Positions 1 through 5,747 of a DNA stretch of 6,695 nt are shown in pieces. A program made the translations under genes and the position numbers. The first letter of the stretch is position 1; each line of letters starts with the position of its first letter. The DNA lies in contig CAMLDT010000193.1 of NCBI GenBank assembly GCA_946479075.1, positions 1 through 6,695 of the forward strand. The letters are read 5' to 3'. The notes under the pieces are model-generated. The model did no database searches and was not told the DNA's origin. It worked only from the letters and a program-made list of their open reading frames with translations. This stretch comes from an uncultured Polaromonas sp. Lineage in GTDB: Bacteria; Pseudomonadota; Gammaproteobacteria; Burkholderiales; Burkholderiaceae.

Positions 1-349
1 TCAGGCAGTCGATCAACTCACCCGCGTTGGACGATTTGGCCAGAAAGGCGTCGGCGCCCTCGGCCAGCACGCGCGCCCTGACGGTGTCGTTCACATAGTT
101 GGTCATCACGATCACGCGCTGGTGCGGCTGGCGCACTGCGCAGTCCTTCAGGATGCGAAAGCCGTTGCCTTCGGTCAGGAACATGTCAACCAGCGCGACG
201 TCCCAGCCGTCCGGATGCGCCGCCAGCCACTGCCTCGCTTCCAGGTGACCCGCCGTTTCAAACACCAGCTCCGCGCCGGGCAATTGCGCAATCACATCCC
301 TGACAAATTCACGCATCTGCAAGTTGTCTTCAGCAAGCAGCACTCTCAT
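1..349 (-). CDS. Response regulator receiver domain protein (C-terminus cut off by window edge)
   Basis: This is the phosphoacceptor part of a two-component system, accepting phosphate from an unidentified histidine kinase in the cytoplasm. From the ATG at 347-349, 116 codons are readable before the left edge. The receiver signature is complete: acidic pair E7/D8 after the first strand, phosphoacceptor D55 in VALVDMFL, switch residue T83 in VIVMTNY, and conserved K105 in FLAKSS. The visible part reaches the last helix, so the protein is either a single-domain regulator ending just outside the window or one with an output domain beyond it; the window cannot decide. An upstream in-frame ATG at 365-367 is closed after four codons by a TAA, which supports the start at 349. 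No strong ribosome binding site precedes it. It lies 85 bases downstream of the oxygenase-like gene on the same strand, so the two may be co-transcribed. No histidine kinase is in the window. Confidence 0.9.
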   Translation of the reverse strand, partial: MRVLLAEDNLQMREFVRDVIAQLPGAELVFETAGHLEARQWLAAHPDGWDVALVDMFLTEGNGFRILKDCAVRQPHQRVIVMTNYVNDTVRARVLAEGADAFLAKSSNAGELIDCL

Positions 350-434
350 CGGTTATCGGGCTTTCATCAAATAGGCACGATGATCACCCAGCCGCAGCGC
401 GCGCACTGTAGGACGCCCAATCAATATGCTGTCG

Positions 435-1142
435 TCAGTTCAACCACCGGCCTGATGCGGCGCAGACAGCGGCCGGCGCGCCATGGCGATGGAGCTGGCC
501 TTCGTCCAGCCGCGCGGCGCCGCCGGGATCGATGTCGAAGCGGATGTCCAGGACGTTCGAAACATGGGCGTCCTCGATGGACAGCTCCCAGCTCAGAAAG
601 ACCAGGCTGCAGTCCGTGCCCGGCAGAAAGTCGCCAGCGTCAAAACCGCTGCTGCTGCGCTGGATGACGGCATGCGGCTGGCCGGTGTCGAAGAGCACCA
701 CCGTGCCGCGCGTCAGCGGGATGCGCAGGCCGGCTGACGGGAAATGTAGGTCCAGGCCCTTATCTTCGCTGAGGAAGAGGTTGCAGAAAGCCGCACCGCC
801 ATACAACACGCCGTCATGGTGGTACTTGGCGCCGCGGCAGGCCATCAGCGCGACGTCAGAAGCGGCCAAAACTTCCTGCAGACCCCGGCTGCGCGTCCAG
901 TCTGCTACGGCCTGCACACAGTCTTTGTAATCAGGCCAGCGCATGCGCGCCCGTGCCAGTGGCAGGGGCTCGACGTCCCCGGGGTCGAGTTGCAGTTGCT
1001 GCGCGATGTCACGCTCCCAATCGGTGATCAGCGAGGCGGCGGGTGCCGGCACATCGACCGTGTCGAACAGGATGACATCACTGACACTTCGGCTGCGGAT
1101 GGCATCGCCGCGCCAGAAGTAGGCGGTCAAGTGGTCAGACAT
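435..1142 (-). CDS. Putative 2-oxoglutarate/Fe(II) oxygenase-like protein
   Basis: The product is 235 residues, probably cytoplasmic, with no signal peptide or membrane segment. The central region suggests a double-stranded beta-helix oxygenase. An HxD-type motif (H108, D110, in KYHHDG) is followed by beta-rich sequence. The distal histidine H157 lies in LFDTGQPHAV, with a candidate cosubstrate arginine R162 close behind. This order (HxD, then H, then R) is that of 2-oxoglutarate/Fe(II) dioxygenases, a large family that hydroxylates proteins, lipids or small molecules. The substrate cannot be inferred. The N-terminal 100 residues, with WxxD and a tryptophan-rich helix, are not recognised. The start at ATG 1140-1142 is the only one seen in frame; two ATGs about 30 bases upstream are out of frame. 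No clear Shine-Dalgarno sequence is visible. It is divergent from the zinc-ribbon gene and upstream of the receiver gene. The coding call is strong from length and codon pattern; the enzymatic call is inference and a non-catalytic cupin is possible. Confidence 0.7.
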   Translation of the reverse strand: MSDHLTAYFWRGDAIRSRSVSDVILFDTVDVPAPAASLITDWERDIAQQLQLDPGDVEPLPLARARMRWPDYKDCVQAVADWTRSRGLQEVLAASDVALMACRGAKYHHDGVLYGGAAFCNLFLSEDKGLDLHFPSAGLRIPLTRGTVVLFDTGQPHAVIQRSSSGFDAGDFLPGTDCSLVFLSWELSIEDAHVSNVLDIRFDIDPGGAARLDEGQLHRHGAPAAVCAASGRWLN

Positions 1143-1324
1143 ATGCGCAGCGGTGAAGGCAGGACACTCATCATGACCAGTGTAGTCAGGCGGCGACAGC
1201 CAGATTTCTGGATACGCGGGCGGCGAGTTTGAAAGTTATAGTCGGGTTCACAAAGGTCCGCGCCACTGGCGGCCAGCGGCGCGATATTAAAGTCAGGCAC
1301 CGCAAAAATTGTTGGGATAGCGAG

Positions 1325-1330
1325 AGGAGG
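1325..1330 (+). promoter_or_regulatory. Strong Shine-Dalgarno for the zinc-ribbon membrane protein
   Basis: A perfect AGGAGG in a purine-only run sits four bases before the ATG at 1335. It fixes the start of that gene and rules out the upstream TTG-initiated reading frame at 1229, which is in another frame. The spacing is a little shorter than optimal. Confidence 0.8.
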
Positions 1331-1334
1331 AGAA

Positions 1335-1805
1335 ATGGCGACCTACGATCCGAAGATCATTCAGGAATTTGCAGAGGGCCTCTATTCCCGTGCGACCACA
1401 ATTGTCGTTGTGAGCGTGCTGTTCTTCGCATTAGTAGGGGGTATGACAGGCTACTTCCTTATTCGTGGATCCGGAACTTTCATCCTTTTGGCAATTGGGG
1501 CGGCCGTCGGGTACTACTTGGGTAGCCAGCGGGCTTTTCTGCTCAAGCTGCAAGCTCAAACCGCCCTATGCCAAGTAGAAATCGAGCGGAACACCCGGAA
1601 AATATCCTCTTCGCGGATTGCGCCGTCGCAAGGGGTGTCTGCACTTGATACCGAACCTCATTCGCGAGAACCTGTTTTGGTAGACGAAGGTCAGTTGGGA
1701 AACTGTCCGAATTGCACACGCAGCTTACCTCTGTCTGCCGCTGAGTGTCCTCGTTGCAAAGCAGTATTTACCGAGGGAAGCGCTTGGAAAGTGCAGCCGC
1801 GGTGA
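1335..1805 (+). CDS. Two-helix membrane protein with C-terminal zinc ribbon, function unknown
   Basis: This 156-residue protein resembles uncharacterised proteobacterial membrane proteins; I do not know a function. A short amphipathic N-terminus (residues 1-20) leads into two hydrophobic segments at about 21-43 and 47-63, separated by a tight RGSG turn. A charged, probably helical stretch (65-95) follows, then a polar linker. The end is a zinc ribbon with C124-x2-C127 and C138-x2-C141 (CPNC and CPRC knuckles ten residues apart), a likely structural zinc site. With a hairpin topology both termini would be on the same side, presumably the cytoplasm. Base composition is near 50% GC in the lines I counted, clearly below its neighbours, and codon choice is less biased toward G/C in third positions. 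That hints at a different history or weak expression selection. It is 141 bases before the small membrane protein gene; operon membership is uncertain. Confidence 0.85.
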   Translation: MATYDPKIIQEFAEGLYSRATTIVVVSVLFFALVGGMTGYFLIRGSGTFILLAIGAAVGYYLGSQRAFLLKLQAQTALCQVEIERNTRKISSSRIAPSQGVSALDTEPHSREPVLVDEGQLGNCPNCTRSLPLSAAECPRCKAVFTEGSAWKVQPR

Positions 1806-1946
1806 CCCATGTTCGGGTGCTTTTAAAGGGGCGTTCGACAATAACCCGCGTCGCTATCATCCCCTAGGTTGCGCAGGCAAGCTTTCGCTGTCGCGCACTG
1901 TCAATGCGCGATGCTCAACTTCAACGCTAGGCCCACAGAAAATTCC

Positions 1947-2147
1947 GTGACCACTTCATCCATCCTCTGGGGCGTATTGTTTGGCTCCCTGGGCGCCGGT
2001 TACGCCTTGTATGGCAAGAAGCAAAGCTCGCCGATTCCTTTGCTGAGCGGCGTTGCGCTGATGCTGTTTCCGTACTTCGTTCAGAACCCCTACCTTACCG
2101 TTGCCATAGGTGCTGCGCTTGCAGCCGCTCCGTTCATCTTCCGGTGA
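1947..2147 (+). CDS. Small conserved two-helix membrane protein (66 residues)
   Basis: The reading frame is open from an ATG at 1869, but I place the start at GTG 1947. From there the protein begins TTSSILWGVLFGSLGAGY, matching my memory of a widespread family of about 65-residue proteobacterial membrane proteins, sometimes labelled 'amino acid transport protein' without evidence. The 26 residues gained by the earlier start are cysteine- and arginine-containing and unlike a membrane protein N-terminus. Two hydrophobic segments (about residues 5-21 and 29-46, possibly a third at 49-65) flank the YGKKQ loop at 22-26. The Shine-Dalgarno before the GTG is poor (AGAAAA). A -10-like TATCAT at 1855-1860 with a poor TTCGAC upstream (15-base spacer) is the only promoter-like element seen in the gap. 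Its TGA at 2145-2147 lies 14 bases before the YihY-family start, suggesting co-transcription. Function is unknown. Confidence 0.75.
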   Translation: MTTSSILWGVLFGSLGAGYALYGKKQSSPIPLLSGVALMLFPYFVQNPYLTVAIGAALAAAPFIFR

Positions 2148-2154
2148 AGGGAAG
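2147..2154 (+). promoter_or_regulatory. Shine-Dalgarno selecting the ATG at 2162
   Basis: AAGGGAAG lies seven bases before ATG 2162, the right distance for initiation there. The earlier in-frame GTG at 2144 overlaps the previous stop codon and has no such site. The element begins inside the stop codon of the upstream gene, consistent with translational coupling. Confidence 0.6.
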
Positions 2155-2161
2155 TCCTCCC

Positions 2162-3004
2162 ATGGCAACAGCAAGCAACAACCAGAACAGCCTGCCCGGC
2201 CGCATCCTGCGGCGCGGCCGCGAGGAACGCCTGACGCAGGCGGCGGGCGGCTTGACGTTTGCCACCGTGATCTCGCTGGTGCCGCTGCTGGCACTGAGTT
2301 TTGCCTTGTTCGCGCGGGTGCCGGCGCTGCGTGCGGCCGGGGCGTCCATCCGCGAGCATTTGCTGCGCGGCCTGCTGCCGGACGACATCGCGCGCACGGT
2401 GCTACGGCACCTGGCGCAGTTCACGGGCAATGCTGGCGGCCTCACGCAACTGGGCTTTGCGCTGCTGCTGCTGTCGGCGCTCACCTTGCTGATGAGCATT
2501 GAAAACACGCTGAACCGGATCTGGCAGGTGAAGAAGCCGCGCAGCGTGCTGCGCCGGCTGGTGCTCTACCTGGGCATGCTGCTGACCGGCCCGGTGATTA
2601 TCGGCGCCAGCCTGTGGGCGGCGTCGTATCTGGTGGCTGCCTCCAGCGGGCTGGTTACGCGGCCCGCCTGGCTGCCGCATGCGCTGAACCTCGGTCCGCT
2701 GCTGCTCAGCATCGCCGGTTTTGCCTGCCTGTTCCGTTTTGTGCCGCATACGCCGGTGCGCTGGCGCGACGCCATCGCCGGCGGCTTGCTGGCCGGCGCC
2801 GCCTTTGAGCTGGGCAAACACGGTTTTGCGATCTACCTGGCCAAAGTGCCGACCTACCGCACGCTCTACGGCGCGTTTGCGCCCTTGCTGGCGTTTCTGG
2901 TGTGGGTGTATTACTCGTGGCTGGTCACGCTGGGCGCGGCCCTGTTCAGCGCCAGCCTGCAGCGTGGCCGGCCACAGCCCGCCCGGCGGCCGGCCCGGGC
3001 CTGA
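2162..3004 (+). CDS. YihY/BrkB-family inner membrane protein
   Basis: This 280-residue polytopic protein belongs to the YihY/virulence factor BrkB family (once misnamed RNase BN). The family has no firmly established biochemical role, though transport has been proposed. Family landmarks are visible: the first membrane segment AAGGLTFATVISLVPLLA (about residues 27-50); a second segment at 94-113 ending in ENTLNRIW (114-121); further hydrophobic segments near 130-160, 176-194 and 203-218; and the diagnostic C-terminal block YRTLYGAFAPLLAFLVWVYY (232-251) leading into the last helix. A basic arginine/proline-rich tail follows. The length is usual for the shorter members. I chose ATG 2162 because of the well-placed AAGGGAAG; the GTG at 2144 would add six residues. 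It probably shares a transcript with the preceding small membrane protein. Its stop is four bases from the convergent AraC-type gene. Confidence 0.92.
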   Translation: MATASNNQNSLPGRILRRGREERLTQAAGGLTFATVISLVPLLALSFALFARVPALRAAGASIREHLLRGLLPDDIARTVLRHLAQFTGNAGGLTQLGFALLLLSALTLLMSIENTLNRIWQVKKPRSVLRRLVLYLGMLLTGPVIIGASLWAASYLVAASSGLVTRPAWLPHALNLGPLLLSIAGFACLFRFVPHTPVRWRDAIAGGLLAGAAFELGKHGFAIYLAKVPTYRTLYGAFAPLLAFLVWVYYSWLVTLGAALFSASLQRGRPQPARRPARA

Positions 3005-3021
3005 GCGCCTACAGGCCGGCC
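2966..3021. repeat. Three GGCCGGCC palindromes across the convergent gene ends
   Basis: The 8-base palindrome GGCCGGCC occurs at 2966-2973, 2988-2995 and 3014-3021. Because each copy is self-complementary, any two can pair. The second and third would form an 8-base-pair stem with an 18-base loop that contains the stop codons of the YihY-family gene (3002-3004) and the AraC-type gene (3009-3011). There is no T-run after the stem on either strand, so it is not a canonical intrinsic terminator. It may still slow or separate convergent transcription. Confidence 0.6.
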
Positions 3022-3848
3022 TTGCGCTGGAAATAACTGGGCGACTGGCCCATGGCAGCCTTGAACATGGCTGAAAACGCACTGTCACTGGCGTAACCGC
3101 TGGCCGCCGCCACCTGGCTGACCGGCGTGCCGCGCGCCAGCAGCGGCAAGGCGTGCGCCAGGATGGCCTGCTGGCGCCATTGCTGGTAGCTGGTGCCCAG
3201 CTCATCGCGGAACAGGCGCGCCATGGTGCGTTCACTGGCACCCATGTCGCCGGCCCATTCGGCCAGCGTGGCGCGCTCGGACGGCGCGCGCAGCACGGCT
3301 TCGCACAGGGCGCGCAGGCGCTTGTCGCCGTTCTCGGCGTGCGGCAGCGGCACGCCCAGCGGCTGGGCGTCGGCGTGGGTGATCTCGTCGATCAGCAGGC
3401 TGCTCAGCAGCGCTTCACGCGTGGGACTGAGCGCCGGGGCACTGCCATGCAAGTCCAGTGCTTGAATCATTTCACGGAGCAGGGGCGAGACCACCATCAT
3501 GCGGCAGCCCGTCCAGCCGTCGGGCGTGGCGCTGGCGTGGATGTACAGCGAGCGGAACTCGGCTGCTTCGAGCACGTTGATGGCGTGCAGCGCGCCCGGT
3601 GCGATCCACACCGCACGCGAGGGCGGCACGATGTAGGTGATCTCGTCCGGCGTGGCGGCCGTGACCTGCACGATGCCGCTGGCGCAGTAGGCCAGTTGTG
3701 CCCAGCCGTGGCGGTGCGGCTCGAAGTGGGTGTCGGCCGGCATGCTGCGGGCGCGCACGCGCACCGGGCGCGCGGCACTGGGCGTGAAGGCGCCTATGCC
3801 GTCAATCGATTGCAGCGGCGTGCTGGGTCTGGCGTTGGGGCGGGGCAT
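3009..3848 (-). CDS. AraC-family transcriptional regulator with N-terminal cupin sensor
   Basis: This is a 279-residue DNA-binding regulator. The N-terminal cupin-like sensor domain (about residues 30-105) shows PHRHGWAQL with H45 and H47, and the typical VPPSRAVWIAPGALHAI block (74-90) with H88. The C-terminal AraC/XylS domain (about 175-279) has two helix-turn-helix units. The first is around ATLAEWAGDMGASERTMARLF (193-213); the second is around VSQVAAASGYASDSAFSAMF (243-262), followed by the family hallmark GQSPSYF (267-273). This architecture is that of E. coli NimR (YeaM), which controls a divergent MFS exporter, and here too an MFS gene is divergent 73 bases away. By analogy it probably controls that transporter and possibly itself. 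The start at ATG 3848 is the only sensible one; upstream codons in frame offer no start. Shine-Dalgarno is weak. The ligand is unknown. Confidence 0.93.
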   Translation of the reverse strand: MPRPNARPSTPLQSIDGIGAFTPSAARPVRVRARSMPADTHFEPHRHGWAQLAYCASGIVQVTAATPDEITYIVPPSRAVWIAPGALHAINVLEAAEFRSLYIHASATPDGWTGCRMMVVSPLLREMIQALDLHGSAPALSPTREALLSSLLIDEITHADAQPLGVPLPHAENGDKRLRALCEAVLRAPSERATLAEWAGDMGASERTMARLFRDELGTSYQQWRQQAILAHALPLLARGTPVSQVAAASGYASDSAFSAMFKAAMGQSPSYFQRKAGL

Positions 3849-3921
3849 GCTTGGCTGAAATTCACTAAATGATGTCTTTTTGTCGCAATCAGGAAATCAA
3901 CCCCGATATTACGATACGCCC
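3849..3921. promoter_or_regulatory. Shared AraC-type/MFS divergent control region with CGATA direct repeat
   Basis: This AT-richer 73-base gap must hold both promoters and the regulator's site. A direct repeat CGATA-TTA-CGATA lies at 3904-3908 and 3912-3916, immediately before the transporter start. AraC-type proteins often bind direct repeats, although usually longer ones spaced about two helical turns apart. Toward the transporter, TTGTCG at 3880-3885 could be a -35 element, with an imperfect -10 around 3904-3910. Toward the regulator, TTGATT or TTGCGA on the minus strand could serve as -35 elements, without a convincing -10. The assignments are guesses; only the location is well supported. 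Confidence 0.45.
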
Positions 3922-5172
3922 ATGACCACCAGCACCCTGAATCCATCTCCTCTCAATCCTGTCAGCCTGCGCCAGGACGCGGGCGTGATCGGGCTGGTCG
4001 GCCTGGCGCACATGATCAGCCACTTCAGCCAGCTGTTGCTGGCGCCGCTGTTCCCGTGGCTCAAGGAAGAGTTTGCCGTGAGTTACGCGCAGCTCGGCTT
4101 CCTGATGACCATCTTTTTTGTGGTGTCCTGCGCCGTGCAGGCGCTGTCGGGCTTTGTGGTGGACCGCTTTGGCCCGCGCCCCATCCTGTTCGCCGGACTG
4201 AGCCTGCTGGGGCTGGCCGCCTTCGGTTATGCCGCCAGCACCAGCTACTGGATGCTGGCTTGTTCTGCAGTGGTGGCGGGGGTGGGCAACGGCGTGTTCC
4301 ACCCGGTGGACTACACCCTGATCAACCGCAAGGTCAGCGCGCCGCGCCTGGGCCATGCCTACAGTTTTCACGGCATCACCGGCAGCCTGGGCTGGGCGCT
4401 GGCGCCGGCGCTGCTGGTTTCGCTGACCTTCGCTTACTCCTGGCGGGTGGCGCTGATGGCTGCCGGCGTGCTGACCTTTGTGGTGCTGCTGGTGCTGGTG
4501 CTCAACCGCAGCAAGTTCGATCTGCCGGCCACGGCGCCGAAAGAGACGGGCACGCACACCGCGACAGAGGGCAGCTTCGCCTTTCTGCGCATACCCGCGG
4601 TGTGGATGTGTTTTGTGTTCTTCTTTTTGTATGCCGTGATCATCAGCGTGGTGCAGGCCTTTGCGCCCGAAGCCGCGCGCCAGTTGCACGGTGTGCCGGT
4701 GGCGCTGGCCGCCATGTGCCTGACGGTGTACATGGTGTGCAGCGCGGGCGGCATGGTGCTGGGCGGCTTTCTGGCGTCTGACCCGGCGCGCTGCGAACGG
4801 GTGGTTGGCCTGGGCTTTGCGGTGGCTGCCGGCGTGGCGCTGATGATTGGTTTTGCGCCGGTGCCCGGGCTGCTGGTGCCGGCGCTGTTTGGTGTGATGG
4901 GTTTTGCCACCGGCATCTCCGGCCCGTCGCGCGACCTGCTGGTCAAAAAGTCCACACCGGAAAACGCCACCGGCCGCGTGTACGGCATCGTGTATTCGGG
5001 GCTGGACATCGGCCAGGCGGCGTCGCCCCTGGTGTTTGGCACGCTGATGGACCACGCCCAATACCGCGGTGTCTGGCTGGGCCTCATCATTGCCCAGGGC
5101 CTGCTGGTGTTGAGCGCCTTCAATGTGCGCAAGGTCAGGCGCACGGTGCGGCTGGGCGCGGCCGCGGCCTGA
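3922..5172 (+). CDS. MFS transporter, fosmidomycin-resistance (Fsr)/NimT-like efflux type
   Basis: This is a 416-residue inner membrane transporter of the major facilitator superfamily, likely a proton-driven exporter. The first helix block AHMISHFSQLLLAPLFPWLK (residues 29-48), the cytoplasmic loop motif A (G77...D81-R82...R86 in GFVVDRFGPRP) and GNGVFHP (123-129) are closely like the E. coli fosmidomycin exporter Fsr. About twelve hydrophobic segments can be traced, split by a hydrophilic central loop (about 190-215) between the two six-helix halves. The second half has GFATGISGPSRDLLVKKSTP and YGIVYSGLDIGQAASP. I start at ATG 3922; an in-frame TTG at 3880 would add a polar 14-residue extension without a ribosome site. 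The divergent AraC-type gene is the probable regulator. The substrate is unknown: it could be an antibiotic-like compound or a metabolite, and similarity to Fsr does not prove fosmidomycin export. It converges with the glycosylase gene, three bases apart. Confidence 0.93.
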   Translation: MTTSTLNPSPLNPVSLRQDAGVIGLVGLAHMISHFSQLLLAPLFPWLKEEFAVSYAQLGFLMTIFFVVSCAVQALSGFVVDRFGPRPILFAGLSLLGLAAFGYAASTSYWMLACSAVVAGVGNGVFHPVDYTLINRKVSAPRLGHAYSFHGITGSLGWALAPALLVSLTFAYSWRVALMAAGVLTFVVLLVLVLNRSKFDLPATAPKETGTHTATEGSFAFLRIPAVWMCFVFFFLYAVIISVVQAFAPEAARQLHGVPVALAAMCLTVYMVCSAGGMVLGGFLASDPARCERVVGLGFAVAAGVALMIGFAPVPGLLVPALFGVMGFATGISGPSRDLLVKKSTPENATGRVYGIVYSGLDIGQAASPLVFGTLMDHAQYRGVWLGLIIAQGLLVLSAFNVRKVRRTVRLGAAAA

Positions 5173-5202
5173 GTTTCAGGCCGGTGGAAACGGCCGGCTC
5201 AG
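5169..5202. terminator. Imperfect hairpin spanning both stop codons of the MFS/glycosylase junction
   Basis: An outer pair CTGAG (5169-5173) / CTCAG (5198-5202) encloses an inner GC stem GGCCG (5179-5183) / CGGCC (5191-5195) with a 7-base loop and unpaired bases between. Both convergent stop codons (5170-5172 plus, 5176-5178 minus) fall inside. There is no T-tract downstream on either strand, so any terminator function is uncertain; a bidirectional pause or Rho-dependent end is possible. Confidence 0.35.
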
Positions 5203-5742
5203 AAAACGCGAATCTGCCAGCCCGAAGCGCCAGGGCTGATCGACCGCTTTTGAAATCCCGATGCGCGGGCCGCTGAGCAAGCGCGGACGCCCGGCCGCGG
5301 GCAACAGTTCAAACGGCGGCGCATCCAGCGGCAGGCCGTTGTGCGCCCGGGTGATGCCCAGCGCCTGGCCGACGCGTCCTGGCCCGGCGCACAGCAGGCG
5401 AACATCGTCCACGCCGCGCCGCTCACGCATCAGCGCCAGGCCCGCAAGCGGCGCGATGGCGCGGATCAGCACCCCCGCGCCATGGCCTTCCTCGCGGCAA
5501 ACGATGTTCAGGCACCAGTGGATACCGTAAGAGCGGTAAACATAGGCATGGGCCGGCGGGCCGAACATGGCGGCATTACGCGGTGTCGGCCCTGAAAAGC
5601 TGTGGGAAGCCGGGTCTTCACGGTCGTAGGCTTCGGTTTCCACAATCGTCCCGCCGACACCGTCCACCAGCAGCGTCGCACCGATCAGCCGGCGCGCCAC
5701 CTCCGGCGACGGCGCCATGAAGTTGAGGCTGGCCTGGCCCAT
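5176..5742 (-). CDS. DNA-3-methyladenine glycosylase, AAG/MPG family
   Basis: This 188-residue base-excision repair enzyme removes alkylated purines such as 3-methyladenine from DNA, leaving an abasic site. It belongs to the alkyladenine glycosylase (Pur_DNA_glyco) family. Lined up from memory with human AAG, the active site is intact. ETEAY at 35-39 gives catalytic E37 (human E125) and Y39 (Y127). H47 matches H136. [13 protein letters not shown] gives Y69 and the base-flipping wedge Y72 (human Y159 and Y162), with N79 matching N169. R94 in GVLIRAI matches R182. TPRN (53-56) and GPGR are further family motifs. The length is normal for bacterial members. The start at ATG 5742 is five bases after the stop of the EamA-type gene, so the two are likely one operon and translationally coupled; the ribosome site (GGA then CTGAAG) is weak. 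A downstream ATG at residue 9 is a possible alternative. Confidence 0.95.
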   Translation of the reverse strand: MGQASLNFMAPSPEVARRLIGATLLVDGVGGTIVETEAYDREDPASHSFSGPTPRNAAMFGPPAHAYVYRSYGIHWCLNIVCREEGHGAGVLIRAIAPLAGLALMRERRGVDDVRLLCAGPGRVGQALGITRAHNGLPLDAPPFELLPAAGRPRLLSGPRIGISKAVDQPWRFGLADSRFLSRPFPPA

Positions 5743-5747
5743 GCGCT

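Noticed and set aside
353..365. Four-codon reading frame (MKAR) just before the receiver gene, considered as a leader peptide
   Set aside because: It is too short, lacks a ribosome site and has no run of regulatory codons; its main value is to exclude an earlier start.
1229..1525. Open frame of 98 codons from a TTG overlapping the zinc-ribbon gene
   Set aside because: It has no ribosome site, its translation is arginine-rich and unlike a family, and the overlapping frame has a perfect AGGAGG, two membrane helices and a zinc ribbon.
1805..1824. ACCC-ATGTTC-GGGT followed by GC and TTTT after the zinc-ribbon gene, resembling a terminator
   Set aside because: The stem is only four base pairs and the T-run only four bases, too weak to call an intrinsic terminator.
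2402..3241. Minus-strand open frame of 279 codons crossing the convergent junction
   Set aside because: It overlaps two well-supported genes and its translation is low-complexity arginine/glutamine/alanine sequence.
3153..3872. Open frame of 239 codons antisense to the AraC-type gene
   Set aside because: It mirrors GC-rich codon bias and has no recognisable domain; the sense strand has both helix-turn-helix units.
3889..5061. Open frame of 390 codons antisense to the MFS transporter gene
   Set aside because: Its histidine/glutamine/arginine-rich composition is typical of the reverse complement of GC-rich hydrophobic coding sequence, and the sense strand is a clear transporter.
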